Below, in pieces: positions 4,064 through 12,201 of a DNA stretch of 20,651 bases (its first letter is position 1; every line of letters begins with the position of its first letter). The notes beneath the pieces are model-generated. The model was given only the letters and a program-made list of their open reading frames with translations, searched no databases and was not told the origin of the DNA. The stretch is from a virus, in the IMG/VR virus record IMGVR_UViG_3300001683_000069, positions 1 through 20,651 of that record. One strand, given 5' to 3'. The position numbers and the translations under genes were made by a program.

Positions 4064-4097
4064 GTTTACTATTAGCGCATACCAACAGGAGTCACTG

Positions 4098-4727
4098 TTG
4101 AGCAATTCTGGCAAGCACTTTATTATTCTAGAACCCGAGATTGGGGTGCCCTTTTCTCCAAACGTCCCTTATGTGGATCTACGGAAACGCGCCCTTGCCG
4201 CTTGCGCGACCGCTGAACAACTGCGGCAGGTAGCGCCCCTAGATGACGCACCATATGCCAAGCTCACAGTGGCAGAGGCCGAAACAGCCGCAGCCCTGAC
4301 GCTGGCCTATGCTGAAGATCCCGTGGCTACCTCGAAACAAACCACTGCCATTGCCGACCTGACCCCTGCATCATTAGTAATGACCGGGAAGATTCTTGCA
4401 GAGTTTGGGCAGGCCGTAGCCAAAAATGCTGTGCAGATACGCCATCTCGTCACCAATAAACTCCTGCTGGAGTCCGATGGCCCTGATGCTCGCCTCCGGT
4501 TACGCGCCTTGGAGCTGCTCGGTAAGATCACCGATGTCGCCTTGTTTACTGAGAAATCTGAGATCACCGTGACCCATAAAAGTACCTCTGAACTGCGTGC
4601 TCAACTGCGGGGTAAGTTAGAGAAACTCGTTAACCCAGAATCTGATTTAACATCTGAAGCAGAGTTCACGCCGATAGACATAGACGCAGAACTGGGTACA
4701 TCCCGCTATAGTGGGGACTCCAAGTGA
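4098..4727 (+). CDS. terS: Terminase small subunit-like DNA packaging protein
   Basis: The 209-residue product lies directly upstream of the large terminase and overlaps its start by four bases. The central and C-terminal parts are helical, with VTNKLLLESDGPDARLRLRA, then LELLGKITDVALF and ITVTHKST, which resemble small-terminase proteins of related phages. These proteins recognise phage DNA and regulate the packaging motor. No classical helix-turn-helix is obvious to me. I chose TTG at 4098 because AGGAG is six bases upstream. The open frame extends back to a TTG at 4005 through the AT-rich 18-mers, with ATGs at 4026 and 4044, but those starts lack a ribosome binding site. Assignment rests on position and motif memory. 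Confidence 0.7.
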   Translation: MSNSGKHFIILEPEIGVPFSPNVPYVDLRKRALAACATAEQLRQVAPLDDAPYAKLTVAEAETAAALTLAYAEDPVATSKQTTAIADLTPASLVMTGKILAEFGQAVAKNAVQIRHLVTNKLLLESDGPDARLRLRALELLGKITDVALFTEKSEITVTHKSTSELRAQLRGKLEKLVNPESDLTSEAEFTPIDIDAELGTSRYSGDSK

Positions 4728-6337
4728 ATAGCGCAGTTTCCGCCCATTCTGGCAGGTCCAGCGGGAGAGCCTCCGGCGTGGCCTTAATACAGCCAAAAGA
4801 TTTCTCTGAGCAGGATATTGCCCTGCTGCTCCAGAACGTCGATACGATGGACGCGGCAGAGCTGGATGAGCTGGATGGGATCATTGACGAGCTGGACACC
4901 CGCAGTAAAAACAATGCTGCCTATGATGACCTGATTGAGTTCTGCAAACTGATGCAGGACGACTACATAGTAGGCAAACACCACCGCATCATGTCACGCT
5001 TGTTAATGGCGATAGAATCCGGTGATAAGGACAGGGTCTGCGTTAACATCCCGCCACGCCACGGCAAGTCGCAGATCAACTCTATCTTCTATCCTGCATG
5101 GTTCTTGGGTAGAAACCCTCGCCTGAAAGTCATGATGGTGTCCCACACCACAGACCTAGCGGTGGACTTTGGACGTAAAGTGCGCAACCTGATTGCCTCC
5201 CCCGCCTACAAAAAGATATTCCCGTTGGTGTCGCTGGCACCGGACTCCAAGTCAGCGGGGCGCTGGAATACCAACCACGGAGGTGAGTACTACGCCTGCG
5301 GCATAGGCTCCTCTATCGCTGGACGGGGCGCTGATTTGTTGATCATTGATGACGCGCACTCTGAGCAGGATGTGCTTAATGGCAACTTTGATGTGTTTGC
5401 CAAAGCCTATGAGTGGTTTACCTACGGCGCACGCCCCCGCCTGATGCCCGGAGGCCGCGTAGCGATCATAGCGACCCGCTGGCATTTGGATGATCTGACA
5501 GGTCGAGTGATCCGAGACATGGCAACCAATCCGTTGGCTGACCAGTATGATGTGATTGAGTTTCCCGCCATTGTTGAAGTCGAGGATAAGGCCACGGGCA
5601 AACTAAGTCAGAAGGCATTATGGCCTGAGTTCTTTGACCTTGATGCCCTGCTGCGTACCAAGGCATCCATGCCGCAGTTCCAGTGGAACGCCCAGTACCA
5701 GCAAGACCCCACCGCAGAAGAAGCGGCACTGATTAAACGGGATTGGTGGCGACAGTGGACACGCGAGGAACCGCCCGAGTGTGAGGCTATCATCATGTCC
5801 CTTGACTCGGCAGCGGAGACTCATAACCGTGCTGACTACACGGCCCTGACCACATGGGGAGTGTTTAATAATGAGCAGGAGGACGCGCACCACATTATCC
5901 TGCTTAACAGTATCAAGGACAGGTACGAGTTTCCTGAGCTGAAGGCGATGTGTCTGCAGCAATATGATAAGTGGCAACCGGACTCGTTTATCGTTGAGAA
6001 GAAATCATCCGGGGTAGCGGTGTATCAAGAGATGCGCCGGATGGGTATTCCTGTTAGTGAGTACACACCTCATCGGGGGTCTGGGGATAAGACTGCTAGA
6101 CTTAATTCTGTATCCGACATAGTATCGTCAGGCATGGTGTGGGTACCACAGACTCGCTGGGCAGAAGAACTCGTTGAAGAGGTGGCTGGCTTTCCGTTTG
6201 CGAGCCATGATGACCTAGTTGATAGCACAGTGATGGCACTGATGCGGTTCCGACAAGGTGGCTTCATCAGATTGCCTAGCGACTTAAAAGATGAGACCCG
6301 TTACTTCAAGGGTAACCGCCACCAAAGGTTCTACTAA
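4724..6337 (+). CDS. terL: Terminase large subunit (ATPase/nuclease)
   Basis: This is the DNA-packaging motor of 537 residues. The Walker A loop is PPRHGKS (about residues 110-116). Walker B with catalytic acid is LLIIDDAH (about 205-212). A coupling motif, IATRWHLDDLTGR, follows. The nuclease half shows the acidic clusters MSLDSAAE...RADYTAL, EKKSSGVAVYQEMRR and the near-terminal HDDLVDSTVMAL, which together form the RNase H-like metal site. The length is normal for the family. It starts at GTG (4724) overlapping the upstream TGA; only a weak GGGGA precedes it, so it is probably translationally coupled to the small subunit. It pairs with the portal encoded at 7562-10096. Confidence 0.96.
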   Translation: MNSAVSAHSGRSSGRASGVALIQPKDFSEQDIALLLQNVDTMDAAELDELDGIIDELDTRSKNNAAYDDLIEFCKLMQDDYIVGKHHRIMSRLLMAIESGDKDRVCVNIPPRHGKSQINSIFYPAWFLGRNPRLKVMMVSHTTDLAVDFGRKVRNLIASPAYKKIFPLVSLAPDSKSAGRWNTNHGGEYYACGIGSSIAGRGADLLIIDDAHSEQDVLNGNFDVFAKAYEWFTYGARPRLMPGGRVAIIATRWHLDDLTGRVIRDMATNPLADQYDVIEFPAIVEVEDKATGKLSQKALWPEFFDLDALLRTKASMPQFQWNAQYQQDPTAEEAALIKRDWWRQWTREEPPECEAIIMSLDSAAETHNRADYTALTTWGVFNNEQEDAHHIILLNSIKDRYEFPELKAMCLQQYDKWQPDSFIVEKKSSGVAVYQEMRRMGIPVSEYTPHRGSGDKTARLNSVSDIVSSGMVWVPQTRWAEELVEEVAGFPFASHDDLVDSTVMALMRFRQGGFIRLPSDLKDETRYFKGNRHQRFY

Positions 6338-6362
6338 CAACGTAACCACAAAGGAGAGAGTG

Positions 6363-6665
6363 ATGCCTTCTAAATCAAAACGCTTAGATAAAGACTTAGA
6401 TAAAGACTTAGATAAAGACTTAGATAAATTTATGCGCGAGTTGGCTGCGACCAAGAAAGCAAAATATGCCAATGCACCAATAAGTGCAGAAAATCGTATG
6501 CTTGCGGAAGAAGACCGGGGCGAGCGGGTAGAACGGTCTAATGCTACGTCAGGTATGAAGCACGGTGGCAAAGTTAAGGGCCACGCCAGAAGCTACAAGT
6601 CAGGGGGTAAAGTCCGTGGTTGTGGTATTGCTCAAAAAGGCACACGTAAAGCTAAGATGCTATAG
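6363..6665 (+). CDS. Small basic Gly/Lys-rich protein with LDKD repeats
   Basis: The product is 100 residues. The start at 6363 (MPSKSKR) has AGGAG upstream. Residues about 8-21 are nearly four copies of LDKD, encoded by a 12-base repeat (6383-6428). The C-terminus is strongly basic and Gly-rich: HGGKVKG, SGGKVRGCGIAQKG, TRKAKML. This GGKVRG.G.A..G...AKM ending recurs in small proteins of uncultured phages and often sits near terminase or portal genes; its function is not known to me. Nucleic-acid or capsid binding would fit the charge. It lies between the large terminase and an unknown structural-type gene. Confidence 0.78.
   Translation: MPSKSKRLDKDLDKDLDKDLDKFMRELAATKKAKYANAPISAENRMLAEEDRGERVERSNATSGMKHGGKVKGHARSYKSGGKVRGCGIAQKGTRKAKML
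6383..6428. repeat. 12-base tandem repeat in the small basic protein gene
   Basis: The unit CTTAGATAAAGA repeats three times plus ten bases and encodes the LDKD run. Copies are identical, so it is a recent, slippage-prone expansion that keeps the frame. Confidence 0.9.
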
Positions 6666-6685
6666 GTAACCAAGGGCATTTAATC

Positions 6686-7552
6686 ATGGCAATAGAAGGG
6701 ATAGCCTCACTCGTTCCAACTAACGTGCGTACCTTCGTAAAAAATCTGATGGCTGATAATAACAGCGACGAGAGTCTGCTGACCGCAGATGACTTTACCG
6801 CAGAAGAAATCAACGAGATATACCGCCAGATAGACGCGCAAAACGCTATAAATAGCGTTGACGAACAAGATTTTATAACCCGTAGGGATTATAGGCGTGA
6901 AATAGTTGAGAGGAATTCCACCCCGGAAGCGCAAGCAAAAAGACTTACTCGCTACGCTACCCTCCCCCAAGAGGAACCAGCGTTTTGGTCGAACCATGCT
7001 ATAACTACTGACGGTATCATTAAAGAGGATACAAAATTTTTCGATTCCCCTGAAGCTGAACTTGCAGAATACAACGCGACAATACAGAGGCACTTAGATG
7101 ATGCAGAGGAATTGGTGGATTCGTATAGTAAAAATAGAAATAGAACATCTATTACGTACCCCGGCGAATTAGTACCTGAAGGAGAATCAAACCCATACAC
7201 TGATACTGATTCCGGCTTCATAACCACAGTTATGCAATCGTTTAATTCCCCTGCATACAATATATCCACCACATTAGGGAGATATACAGCACATAAAAAT
7301 GAAGATGACACAGTGACAATAAAAGATACGTACAATTGGGGGCGACAGGGAGAGTACGAGCTATCACTTGATATGTTTTCGTTCATGCTCAGGAATATCA
7401 CTGATCCAGTAGCGTTTGGCGACATCTTTATGCGATCTATTCTAGGAAAAGGTAAGCAAAGCACAATCGAGTTTGATCTCCCCCCTAGACAGACCATCAC
7501 CACTGCAATGCCCGAAGGATATAGTGTCGGTGGGCGTGTAAGGTTAATTTAA
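6686..7552 (+). CDS. Unknown phage protein, 288 residues, C-terminal GGRVRLI
   Basis: The product begins MAIEGIASLVPT and is acidic and polar. A probably folded region lies at about 165-220 (GFITTVMQSFNSPAYNIST; TIKDTYNWG), followed by a helical stretch (DMFSFMLRNITDPVAFGD). The last residues, GYSVGGRVRLI, match a short C-terminal signature that I associate with phage structural or internal proteins next to terminase and portal genes, but no function is established to my knowledge. AAGGG eight bases upstream supports the ATG at 6686. It sits between the terminase and portal genes in the same direction, so a virion or packaging role is likely. It is lower in G+C and more AT-codon rich than the terminase gene. 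Confidence 0.7.
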   Translation: MAIEGIASLVPTNVRTFVKNLMADNNSDESLLTADDFTAEEINEIYRQIDAQNAINSVDEQDFITRRDYRREIVERNSTPEAQAKRLTRYATLPQEEPAFWSNHAITTDGIIKEDTKFFDSPEAELAEYNATIQRHLDDAEELVDSYSKNRNRTSITYPGELVPEGESNPYTDTDSGFITTVMQSFNSPAYNISTTLGRYTAHKNEDDTVTIKDTYNWGRQGEYELSLDMFSFMLRNITDPVAFGDIFMRSILGKGKQSTIEFDLPPRQTITTAMPEGYSVGGRVRLI

Positions 7553-7561
7553 GAGGATTTT

Positions 7562-10096
7562 ATGGCAATAGATAAAACACTCAACCCCCTGCCTTCCGGT
7601 ATTGACGTAGATGCACTAGATTCTGACGAACTAGAAGGTATGGACGAGCAAATGGAAGTATTAATGCTGTCTGATGAGGAGATGGAGGCCAACACTGAGT
7701 TGTTAGAGGACGGTAGTGTTGAGATTACCTTGATTGGTGGCACTGACACGGAACAGTACATCCCCTTCGATGCCAACTTAGTAGAGCATCTTGAGGAAGA
7801 AGAGCTTACCAGCATAGCAACTGATCTGATCGAGATGATTGGCAGCGACATTAGTAGCCGCAAAGAGTGGGCTGATACCTTTGTACAGGGGCTGGATGTG
7901 CTCGGGCTTAAATATGAGACTCGTAGTGACCCGTGGGAAGGTGCCTGCGGCACGTTCTCATCCGTGTTATCTGAGGCTGCTATCCGTTTCCAAGCAGAAA
8001 CAATGTCAGAAACCTTCCCTGCTGCTGGGCCTGTAAAAACCAAGATAGTGGGTGAGGAAACAAGGGACAAGATCGACGCTGCTGAACGTGTTAGGGCAGA
8101 CATGAACTACGAGCTGACCGAACAGATGGTTGAGTATCGGCCTGAGCATGAACGCATGCTCTACAGCCTTGGTCTGGCGGGGTCAGCCTTTAAGAAAGTC
8201 TATGAAGATCCTACCCTTGGACGACAAACCGCTGTTTTTGTCCCCGCAGAGGACATTATTGTCCCCTATGGTGCCTCCCATATTGAAACTGCAGAGCGTG
8301 TTACCCACGTTATGCGTAAAACCAAGAACGAATTACGCAAGTTACAGGTCAGTGGCTTCTACATTGATGAGGAATTGGAAGAACCTGCCCCCTATCACTC
8401 AGATATTGAAGAGCGGAAGGCTGAAGAAGAGGGTATAGAGCTTAACGAAGATGATCGCTATGCCCTGTATGAGATACATGCTAACTACATTATCGAAGGA
8501 TTGGATGATAGTACGGATGATATTGCTGTACCTTACGTTATTACCATAGATAGAAGCTCTGAAAAAGTACTGGCGGTGTACCGGAACTGGGACGAAGAGG
8601 ACGAATTACGCAAAAAACGCCAACATTTCGTGCATTACGTCTATGTACCGGGGTTTGGCTTCTATGGTTTAGGGCTTATTCACATCATTGGTGGCTATGC
8701 GCGTACTGGAACCTCCCTAATACGCCAACTTGTAGACGCTGGTACGCTGGCAAACCTCCCCGGAGGGCTTAAAACACGCGGGTTACGCATCAAAAACGAC
8801 GATGAGTCCATCAATCCGGGTGAATTTAAGGATGTAGATGTCCCATCGGGCAGTATTAGGGACAATATCATGGCATTGCCCTATAAAGAGCCTAGTCAGA
8901 CGTTATTGCAACTATTAGATAAGATAACGACTGAAGGTAGGCGTTTAGGGGCTATTAGCGACATGAACATCTCTGATATGTCGGCAAATGCCCCCGTGGG
9001 GACTACTTTAGCCCTGTTAGAGCGCACATTGAAGCCAATGGCGGCGGTACAGGCGCGGGTTCACTACGCCATGAAGATGGAGTTCAAGCTCCTCAAGAAA
9101 ATAATGGCGACATTTGCCCCTGCAGAGTACGGATATGCCCCAAATAGGGGCGAAATCAGTGCTAAAGACACCGATTATGACATGGTTGAGATCATCCCGG
9201 TCAGTGATCCCAATAGCTCCACAATGGCCCAGCGGGTCATTCAGTACCAAACAGCCATGCAAATGGCTAAAGATGCCCCCCATATCTATGACCAACGCGT
9301 ACTGCATCGGCAGATGTTGGAAGTTATTGCCATCCCCAACGCGGATAAGATCGTGCCCATACCAGAGGATATGGCTCCTGTAGATCCTATCAGTGAAAAC
9401 ATGAATGCCTTGGTGGGTAAGCCGATGAAAGCGTTTATATATCAAGACAATGAGGCACATATAGCAACACATACTTCGTTTATGCAAGATCCGTCAATCA
9501 TGCAGATCATTGGGCAGAACCCTATGGCAAATCAGATTATGGCGGCTATGCACGCTCACGTTGCTGAGCATCTCGGGTTTGTCTACCGCAAGAAGATTGA
9601 AGAGAAGTTAGGCGCTACCATGCCACCCCCAGATAGTCGGTTACCAGAAGAAGTTGAGGTAACCCTGTCACAACTCGTCGCTTCTGCCGGACAGCAGCTT
9701 ACGCAGCAAAATAAACAGCAGGCAGCACAGCAACAAGCACAAGAAAAAGCCAAAGATCCTGTTATCCAAATGAATCAGGCTAAACAGCAAACAGCCGAAG
9801 CTGAAGTACAGCGCAAGGCTGCTAAAGATCAGGCTGATATTGGACTGAAGACCCGTGAGCAAGATCGCAAAGAGCTGAAAGATAAGGCCGATGCGCTGAT
9901 TGACGGTAAAGAGCTGGAGCTGCAAGAGTTGAAAGCTAAAGCCGATGCGCTGATTGACGGTAAAGAGCTGGAGCTGAAAGAGCAGGAACTGGCAGTAAAA
10001 GCGCGGTCGCACGGGCACAGCCAGCAATTAGATAAGGCTAAACACAATTCCGGGCTTGAGATTAAAGCGCAGGAATTAGCAAAGGGTGATGAGTAA
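7562..10096 (+). CDS. Portal protein (P22-like)
   Basis: The 844-residue product is the dodecameric head vertex through which DNA enters and leaves. Recognisable core motifs include EWADTFVQGLDVLGLKYE (about 102-119), SDPWEGACGTF, then RFQAETMSETFPAAGPVKT (about 122-160), and GFGFYGLGLIHIIGGYARTG with RQLVDAGTLANLPGG. It carries an acidic N-terminal extension of about 70 residues and a long Gln/Lys/Glu-rich C-terminal helix (about 700-840). That helix includes an 18-residue repeat, KADALIDGKELEL, duplicated at the DNA level. Length is above that of P22 portal (about 725), mainly because of these ends. AGAGGA precedes the ATG. Confidence 0.92.
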   Translation: MAIDKTLNPLPSGIDVDALDSDELEGMDEQMEVLMLSDEEMEANTELLEDGSVEITLIGGTDTEQYIPFDANLVEHLEEEELTSIATDLIEMIGSDISSRKEWADTFVQGLDVLGLKYETRSDPWEGACGTFSSVLSEAAIRFQAETMSETFPAAGPVKTKIVGEETRDKIDAAERVRADMNYELTEQMVEYRPEHERMLYSLGLAGSAFKKVYEDPTLGRQTAVFVPAEDIIVPYGASHIETAERVTHVMRKTKNELRKLQVSGFYIDEELEEPAPYHSDIEERKAEEEGIELNEDDRYALYEIHANYIIEGLDDSTDDIAVPYVITIDRSSEKVLAVYRNWDEEDELRKKRQHFVHYVYVPGFGFYGLGLIHIIGGYARTGTSLIRQLVDAGTLANLPGGLKTRGLRIKNDDESINPGEFKDVDVPSGSIRDNIMALPYKEPSQTLLQLLDKITTEGRRLGAISDMNISDMSANAPVGTTLALLERTLKPMAAVQARVHYAMKMEFKLLKKIMATFAPAEYGYAPNRGEISAKDTDYDMVEIIPVSDPNSSTMAQRVIQYQTAMQMAKDAPHIYDQRVLHRQMLEVIAIPNADKIVPIPEDMAPVDPISENMNALVGKPMKAFIYQDNEAHIATHTSFMQDPSIMQIIGQNPMANQIMAAMHAHVAEHLGFVYRKKIEEKLGATMPPPDSRLPEEVEVTLSQLVASAGQQLTQQNKQQAAQQQAQEKAKDPVIQMNQAKQQTAEAEVQRKAAKDQADIGLKTREQDRKELKDKADALIDGKELELQELKAKADALIDGKELELKEQELAVKARSHGHSQQLDKAKHNSGLEIKAQELAKGDE
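9887..9976. repeat. 54-base tandem duplication in the portal C-terminus
   Basis: Thirty-six bases at 9887-9922 recur exactly at 9941-9976, giving two copies of an 18-residue unit (KADALIDGKELEL...) in the predicted coiled coil. The identity at synonymous positions shows a recent duplication. Confidence 0.9.
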
Positions 10097-10296
10097 TGCC
10101 TACTACGGTATTTGATGTCCTACGTAAAAACATTAATCTCCAGATTAAGGATGCAACAGGATTACTTATTGGCGGTGGGGTCAAAGACTTCACTCAATAT
10201 AAGGATACAACAGGGTTTATTCGAGGTCTAAACTCTTGCTTACGTGAAATTGATGACCTCTCGCGGAATCTAGAAGGATATGAAGATGATAACTGA
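10096..10296 (+). CDS. Small conserved phage protein downstream of portal
   Basis: The 66-residue product starts one base inside the portal stop (TAATG), so it is translationally coupled to the portal. The pattern KDFTQYKDTTGFIRGLNSCL followed by REIDDL resembles a small family that follows the portal gene in many related phages. Its function is unknown to me. It ends acidic (EGYEDDN). It is probably largely helical and may be a head-assembly accessory factor. The next gene starts inside its 3' end. Confidence 0.75.
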   Translation: MPTTVFDVLRKNINLQIKDATGLLIGGGVKDFTQYKDTTGFIRGLNSCLREIDDLSRNLEGYEDDN

Positions 10297-10678
10297 GCAA
10301 TTGGAGCTATTCCAAGACCACCCCGAGCCAGAATATGATGTAAATGAGTGTTTACCTAGACCTATAGGGTATAGGATATTAATTGCCCTGCCCAAGGTGG
10401 ATGAGACTTTTGGCGATACTGGGTTAATAAAATCGACAAAAACAGTTCATGAAGAACATATTATGTCTATCGTGGGGTTGGTTGTTGAGCTTGGTGAGCA
10501 GTGTTATAAAGATCCAGAGAAGTTCCCTACTGGCCCTTGGTGTGAAGCAGGGGATTATGTGATGTTCCGCGCTAATAGCGGTACACGGTTTAAGTTTGGG
10601 GGGCTTGAGTATCGTTTGATGAACGATGATTCCGTTGAAGCCATCGTACCTGATCCTAAAGCCATCAGCAGAGTCTAG
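10286..10678 (+). CDS. GroES-like co-chaperonin
   Basis: The product is about 130 residues with a Cpn10-type β-barrel pattern: GYRILIALPKVDE, a TGLIKSTKT segment in the mobile-loop position, VGLVVELGEQCYKD, then GPWCEAGDYVMFRANSGTRF and YRLMNDDSVEAIV. GroES proteins cap GroEL; phage versions such as T4 gp31 help fold capsid proteins. Position between portal and scaffold/capsid genes supports a head-assembly role. Two starts are possible: ATG 10280 is only two bases from AGAAGG, and ATG 10286 is eight bases away, so 10286 is preferred. It overlaps the preceding gene. Whether it binds host GroEL cannot be judged, because the loop lacks a clear hydrophobic IVL tripeptide (it reads GLI). Confidence 0.8.
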   Translation: MITEQLELFQDHPEPEYDVNECLPRPIGYRILIALPKVDETFGDTGLIKSTKTVHEEHIMSIVGLVVELGEQCYKDPEKFPTGPWCEAGDYVMFRANSGTRFKFGGLEYRLMNDDSVEAIVPDPKAISRV

Positions 10679-10686
10679 GAGGATTT

Positions 10687-11736
10687 ATGCCATTTCAAAA
10701 AGTAGAGTTTGAGTTCCCTGAAGGCGAAGCCGCCGACGAAGGTACAGTAGAGCATACGACAATCGACGTTGAGGATACTGATGCAGTCAATATTGAAGAA
10801 CTGGATATTGATGAAGCGCCTGTAGTTGAGGAAGAGGCAGAGGAAGAGGAGGAAGAAGTTGAGGTTGAGATTGTTGACGATATTCCTCCTGCAGATAGAG
10901 GGAAGGTACCCGCTACCCCTCCAGAAGATATTACTGAGGATGAGCTGGAGAACTATTCAGCTAAAGTACGTAACAGAATAAAGCACTTCAGTAAGGGTTA
11001 TCACGACGAGCGCAGGGCTAAGGAACAGGCTGTTCGTGAGACGGTAGAGCTGCAGTCCATTGTCCAAAACCTGATGAATGAGAACACCGGACTGAAGTCT
11101 ACGGTGGAGAAAGACCGTGAAGCCCTTGTTGCCCAAGCCCGAGCCACATTAAATAATGATGAGAAAAAAGCTAGGGTAAATTACAAAGAAGCCTATGAGG
11201 AAGGTGACCCTGATAGGTTACTTGCAGCCCAAGAAGAACTGACTGAGACAAAGCTGACCAAGCAGCGTCTGGAGTCTCTTGTAGCCACTCCTGTACAATC
11301 TAATCCAAATGTAGTACAACAACCGCAACAGGCAGCAATGCCACCGAGGGCAAAGCCCGATGCAAAGGCGTTGGATTGGCAAGGAGAAAATTCTTGGTTC
11401 GGACATGAAGATCACGAACCAGAAACTGCCTTTGCTATCGGCATACATAAAAAAATGGTGGAACGTGAAGGCATTTCCCCAGAAACTGATGATTACTACT
11501 CGCGCCTTAATGCGAGTATGCATGATAAATTCCCGGAATTATTCGGGAACACCTTAGAAACTGGAAGAGGTAATAGAAGGACAACAAGTAATGTAGTTGC
11601 ACCCGCTACGCGGAGCATGTCAGCTAAGAAAATTAAATTGACACCAACTCAGTACGCGTTATCCAAAAGACTAGGACTTACTCCAGCACAATACGCTAAG
11701 CAAGCTGCATTAGACATGAGGAAACAAAATGGCTGA
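10687..11736 (+). CDS. Scaffolding protein
   Basis: The 349-residue product lies just upstream of the capsid genes. It has an acidic N-terminal third, including a long Glu/Asp/Val run at about 40-65. A coiled-coil-like helical segment follows (about 95-200; KHFSKGYHDERRAKEQ onward). Next comes a Gln/Pro-rich linker (VVQQPQQAAMPPRAK). The basic C-terminus contains two LTPxQYA units (LTPTQYALSKRLG and LTPAQYAKQ), the sort of terminal helix-loop that contacts capsid protein in other scaffolds. It chaperones procapsid assembly and then leaves. AGGAGG precedes the ATG. The last eight bases overlap the next gene. The assignment is from composition, motifs and position. Confidence 0.82.
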   Translation: MPFQKVEFEFPEGEAADEGTVEHTTIDVEDTDAVNIEELDIDEAPVVEEEAEEEEEEVEVEIVDDIPPADRGKVPATPPEDITEDELENYSAKVRNRIKHFSKGYHDERRAKEQAVRETVELQSIVQNLMNENTGLKSTVEKDREALVAQARATLNNDEKKARVNYKEAYEEGDPDRLLAAQEELTETKLTKQRLESLVATPVQSNPNVVQQPQQAAMPPRAKPDAKALDWQGENSWFGHEDHEPETAFAIGIHKKMVEREGISPETDDYYSRLNASMHDKFPELFGNTLETGRGNRRTTSNVVAPATRSMSAKKIKLTPTQYALSKRLGLTPAQYAKQAALDMRKQNG

Positions 11737-12178
11737 AAACAGAATCAAACGAGAAGCCGAAGCACGAGATACAACAGAGCGAGCAAAACAGTGGGTACCT
11801 CCTGAAATGTTGGAGTCCCCGCCGCCTGAAGAAGGATATGTATTTCGTTGGGTTCGTGTTGCTAATAGAGGTGTGACTGATGCCACTAATGTTTCTTCAA
11901 AATTAAGAGAAGGTTGGGAACCGGTAAAGGCTAGTGATTACCCTGATATTTTTCTTGTAGATATTGAGAACGAAAGGTTCAAGGACAATATTGTTCGGGG
12001 TGGGTTACTGCTTTGTAAAGTGCCAAAAGAAATAACTGATCAACGTAATGCTTATTACGAGAATCAGGCTAATTCTCAGATGGCCTCGGTAGATAACAAC
12101 CTTATGCGGGAAAGTGACCCAAGAATGCCAATCTTTAATGAGCGGAGTTCTAAAGTCACTTTCGGTAACGGAAACTAA
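11729..12178 (+). CDS. Small conserved head-region protein
   Basis: The 149-residue product starts inside the scaffold gene (8-base overlap), suggesting coupling. Motifs include EGYVFRWVRV, NVSSKLREGWEPVKASDYPD and GGLLLCKVPKE. A YYENQ...MPIF...VTFG ending follows. Similar proteins occur between scaffold and capsid genes in related phages, without a known role that I can name. A minor capsid or assembly role is inferred from location only. Confidence 0.7.
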   Translation: MAENRIKREAEARDTTERAKQWVPPEMLESPPPEEGYVFRWVRVANRGVTDATNVSSKLREGWEPVKASDYPDIFLVDIENERFKDNIVRGGLLLCKVPKEITDQRNAYYENQANSQMASVDNNLMRESDPRMPIFNERSSKVTFGNGN

Positions 12179-12201
12179 ATTATTGGACATTAGGAGCTAA
12201 A

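Larger units (their letters stand above)
3785..4097. other. Divergent intergenic region between the two arms
   Basis: No convincing gene lies here. It separates the leftward and rightward arms and must hold promoters for both, although I see no strong sigma-70 pair. Leftward TAAAAT at 3860-3865 has only a 3/6 -35 (TAGGCG). It contains a palindrome copy (3810-3827), a related inverted repeat (3831-3843), a G/C-rich stretch (3922-3966), a perfect DnaA box (3944-3952), a 13-bp palindrome (3971-3983) and an AT-rich repeat block (4010-4063). The combination is compatible with an origin of replication or a bidirectional control region. Confidence 0.65.

Noticed and set aside
3798-4085. 95-residue leftward open frame across the divergent region
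   Set aside because: It contains the translated palindrome (VMPWHN) and the tandem AT-rich repeats, has no ribosome binding site and runs through the intergenic control elements. The palindrome creates ATG codons on both strands and so inflates short open frames.
4005-4097. N-terminal extension of the small terminase with repeated IFMEEK
   Set aside because: The frame is open, but its TTG and ATG starts have no ribosome binding site, whereas TTG at 4098 has AGGAG six bases upstream. The segment is better explained as AT-rich non-coding repeat.
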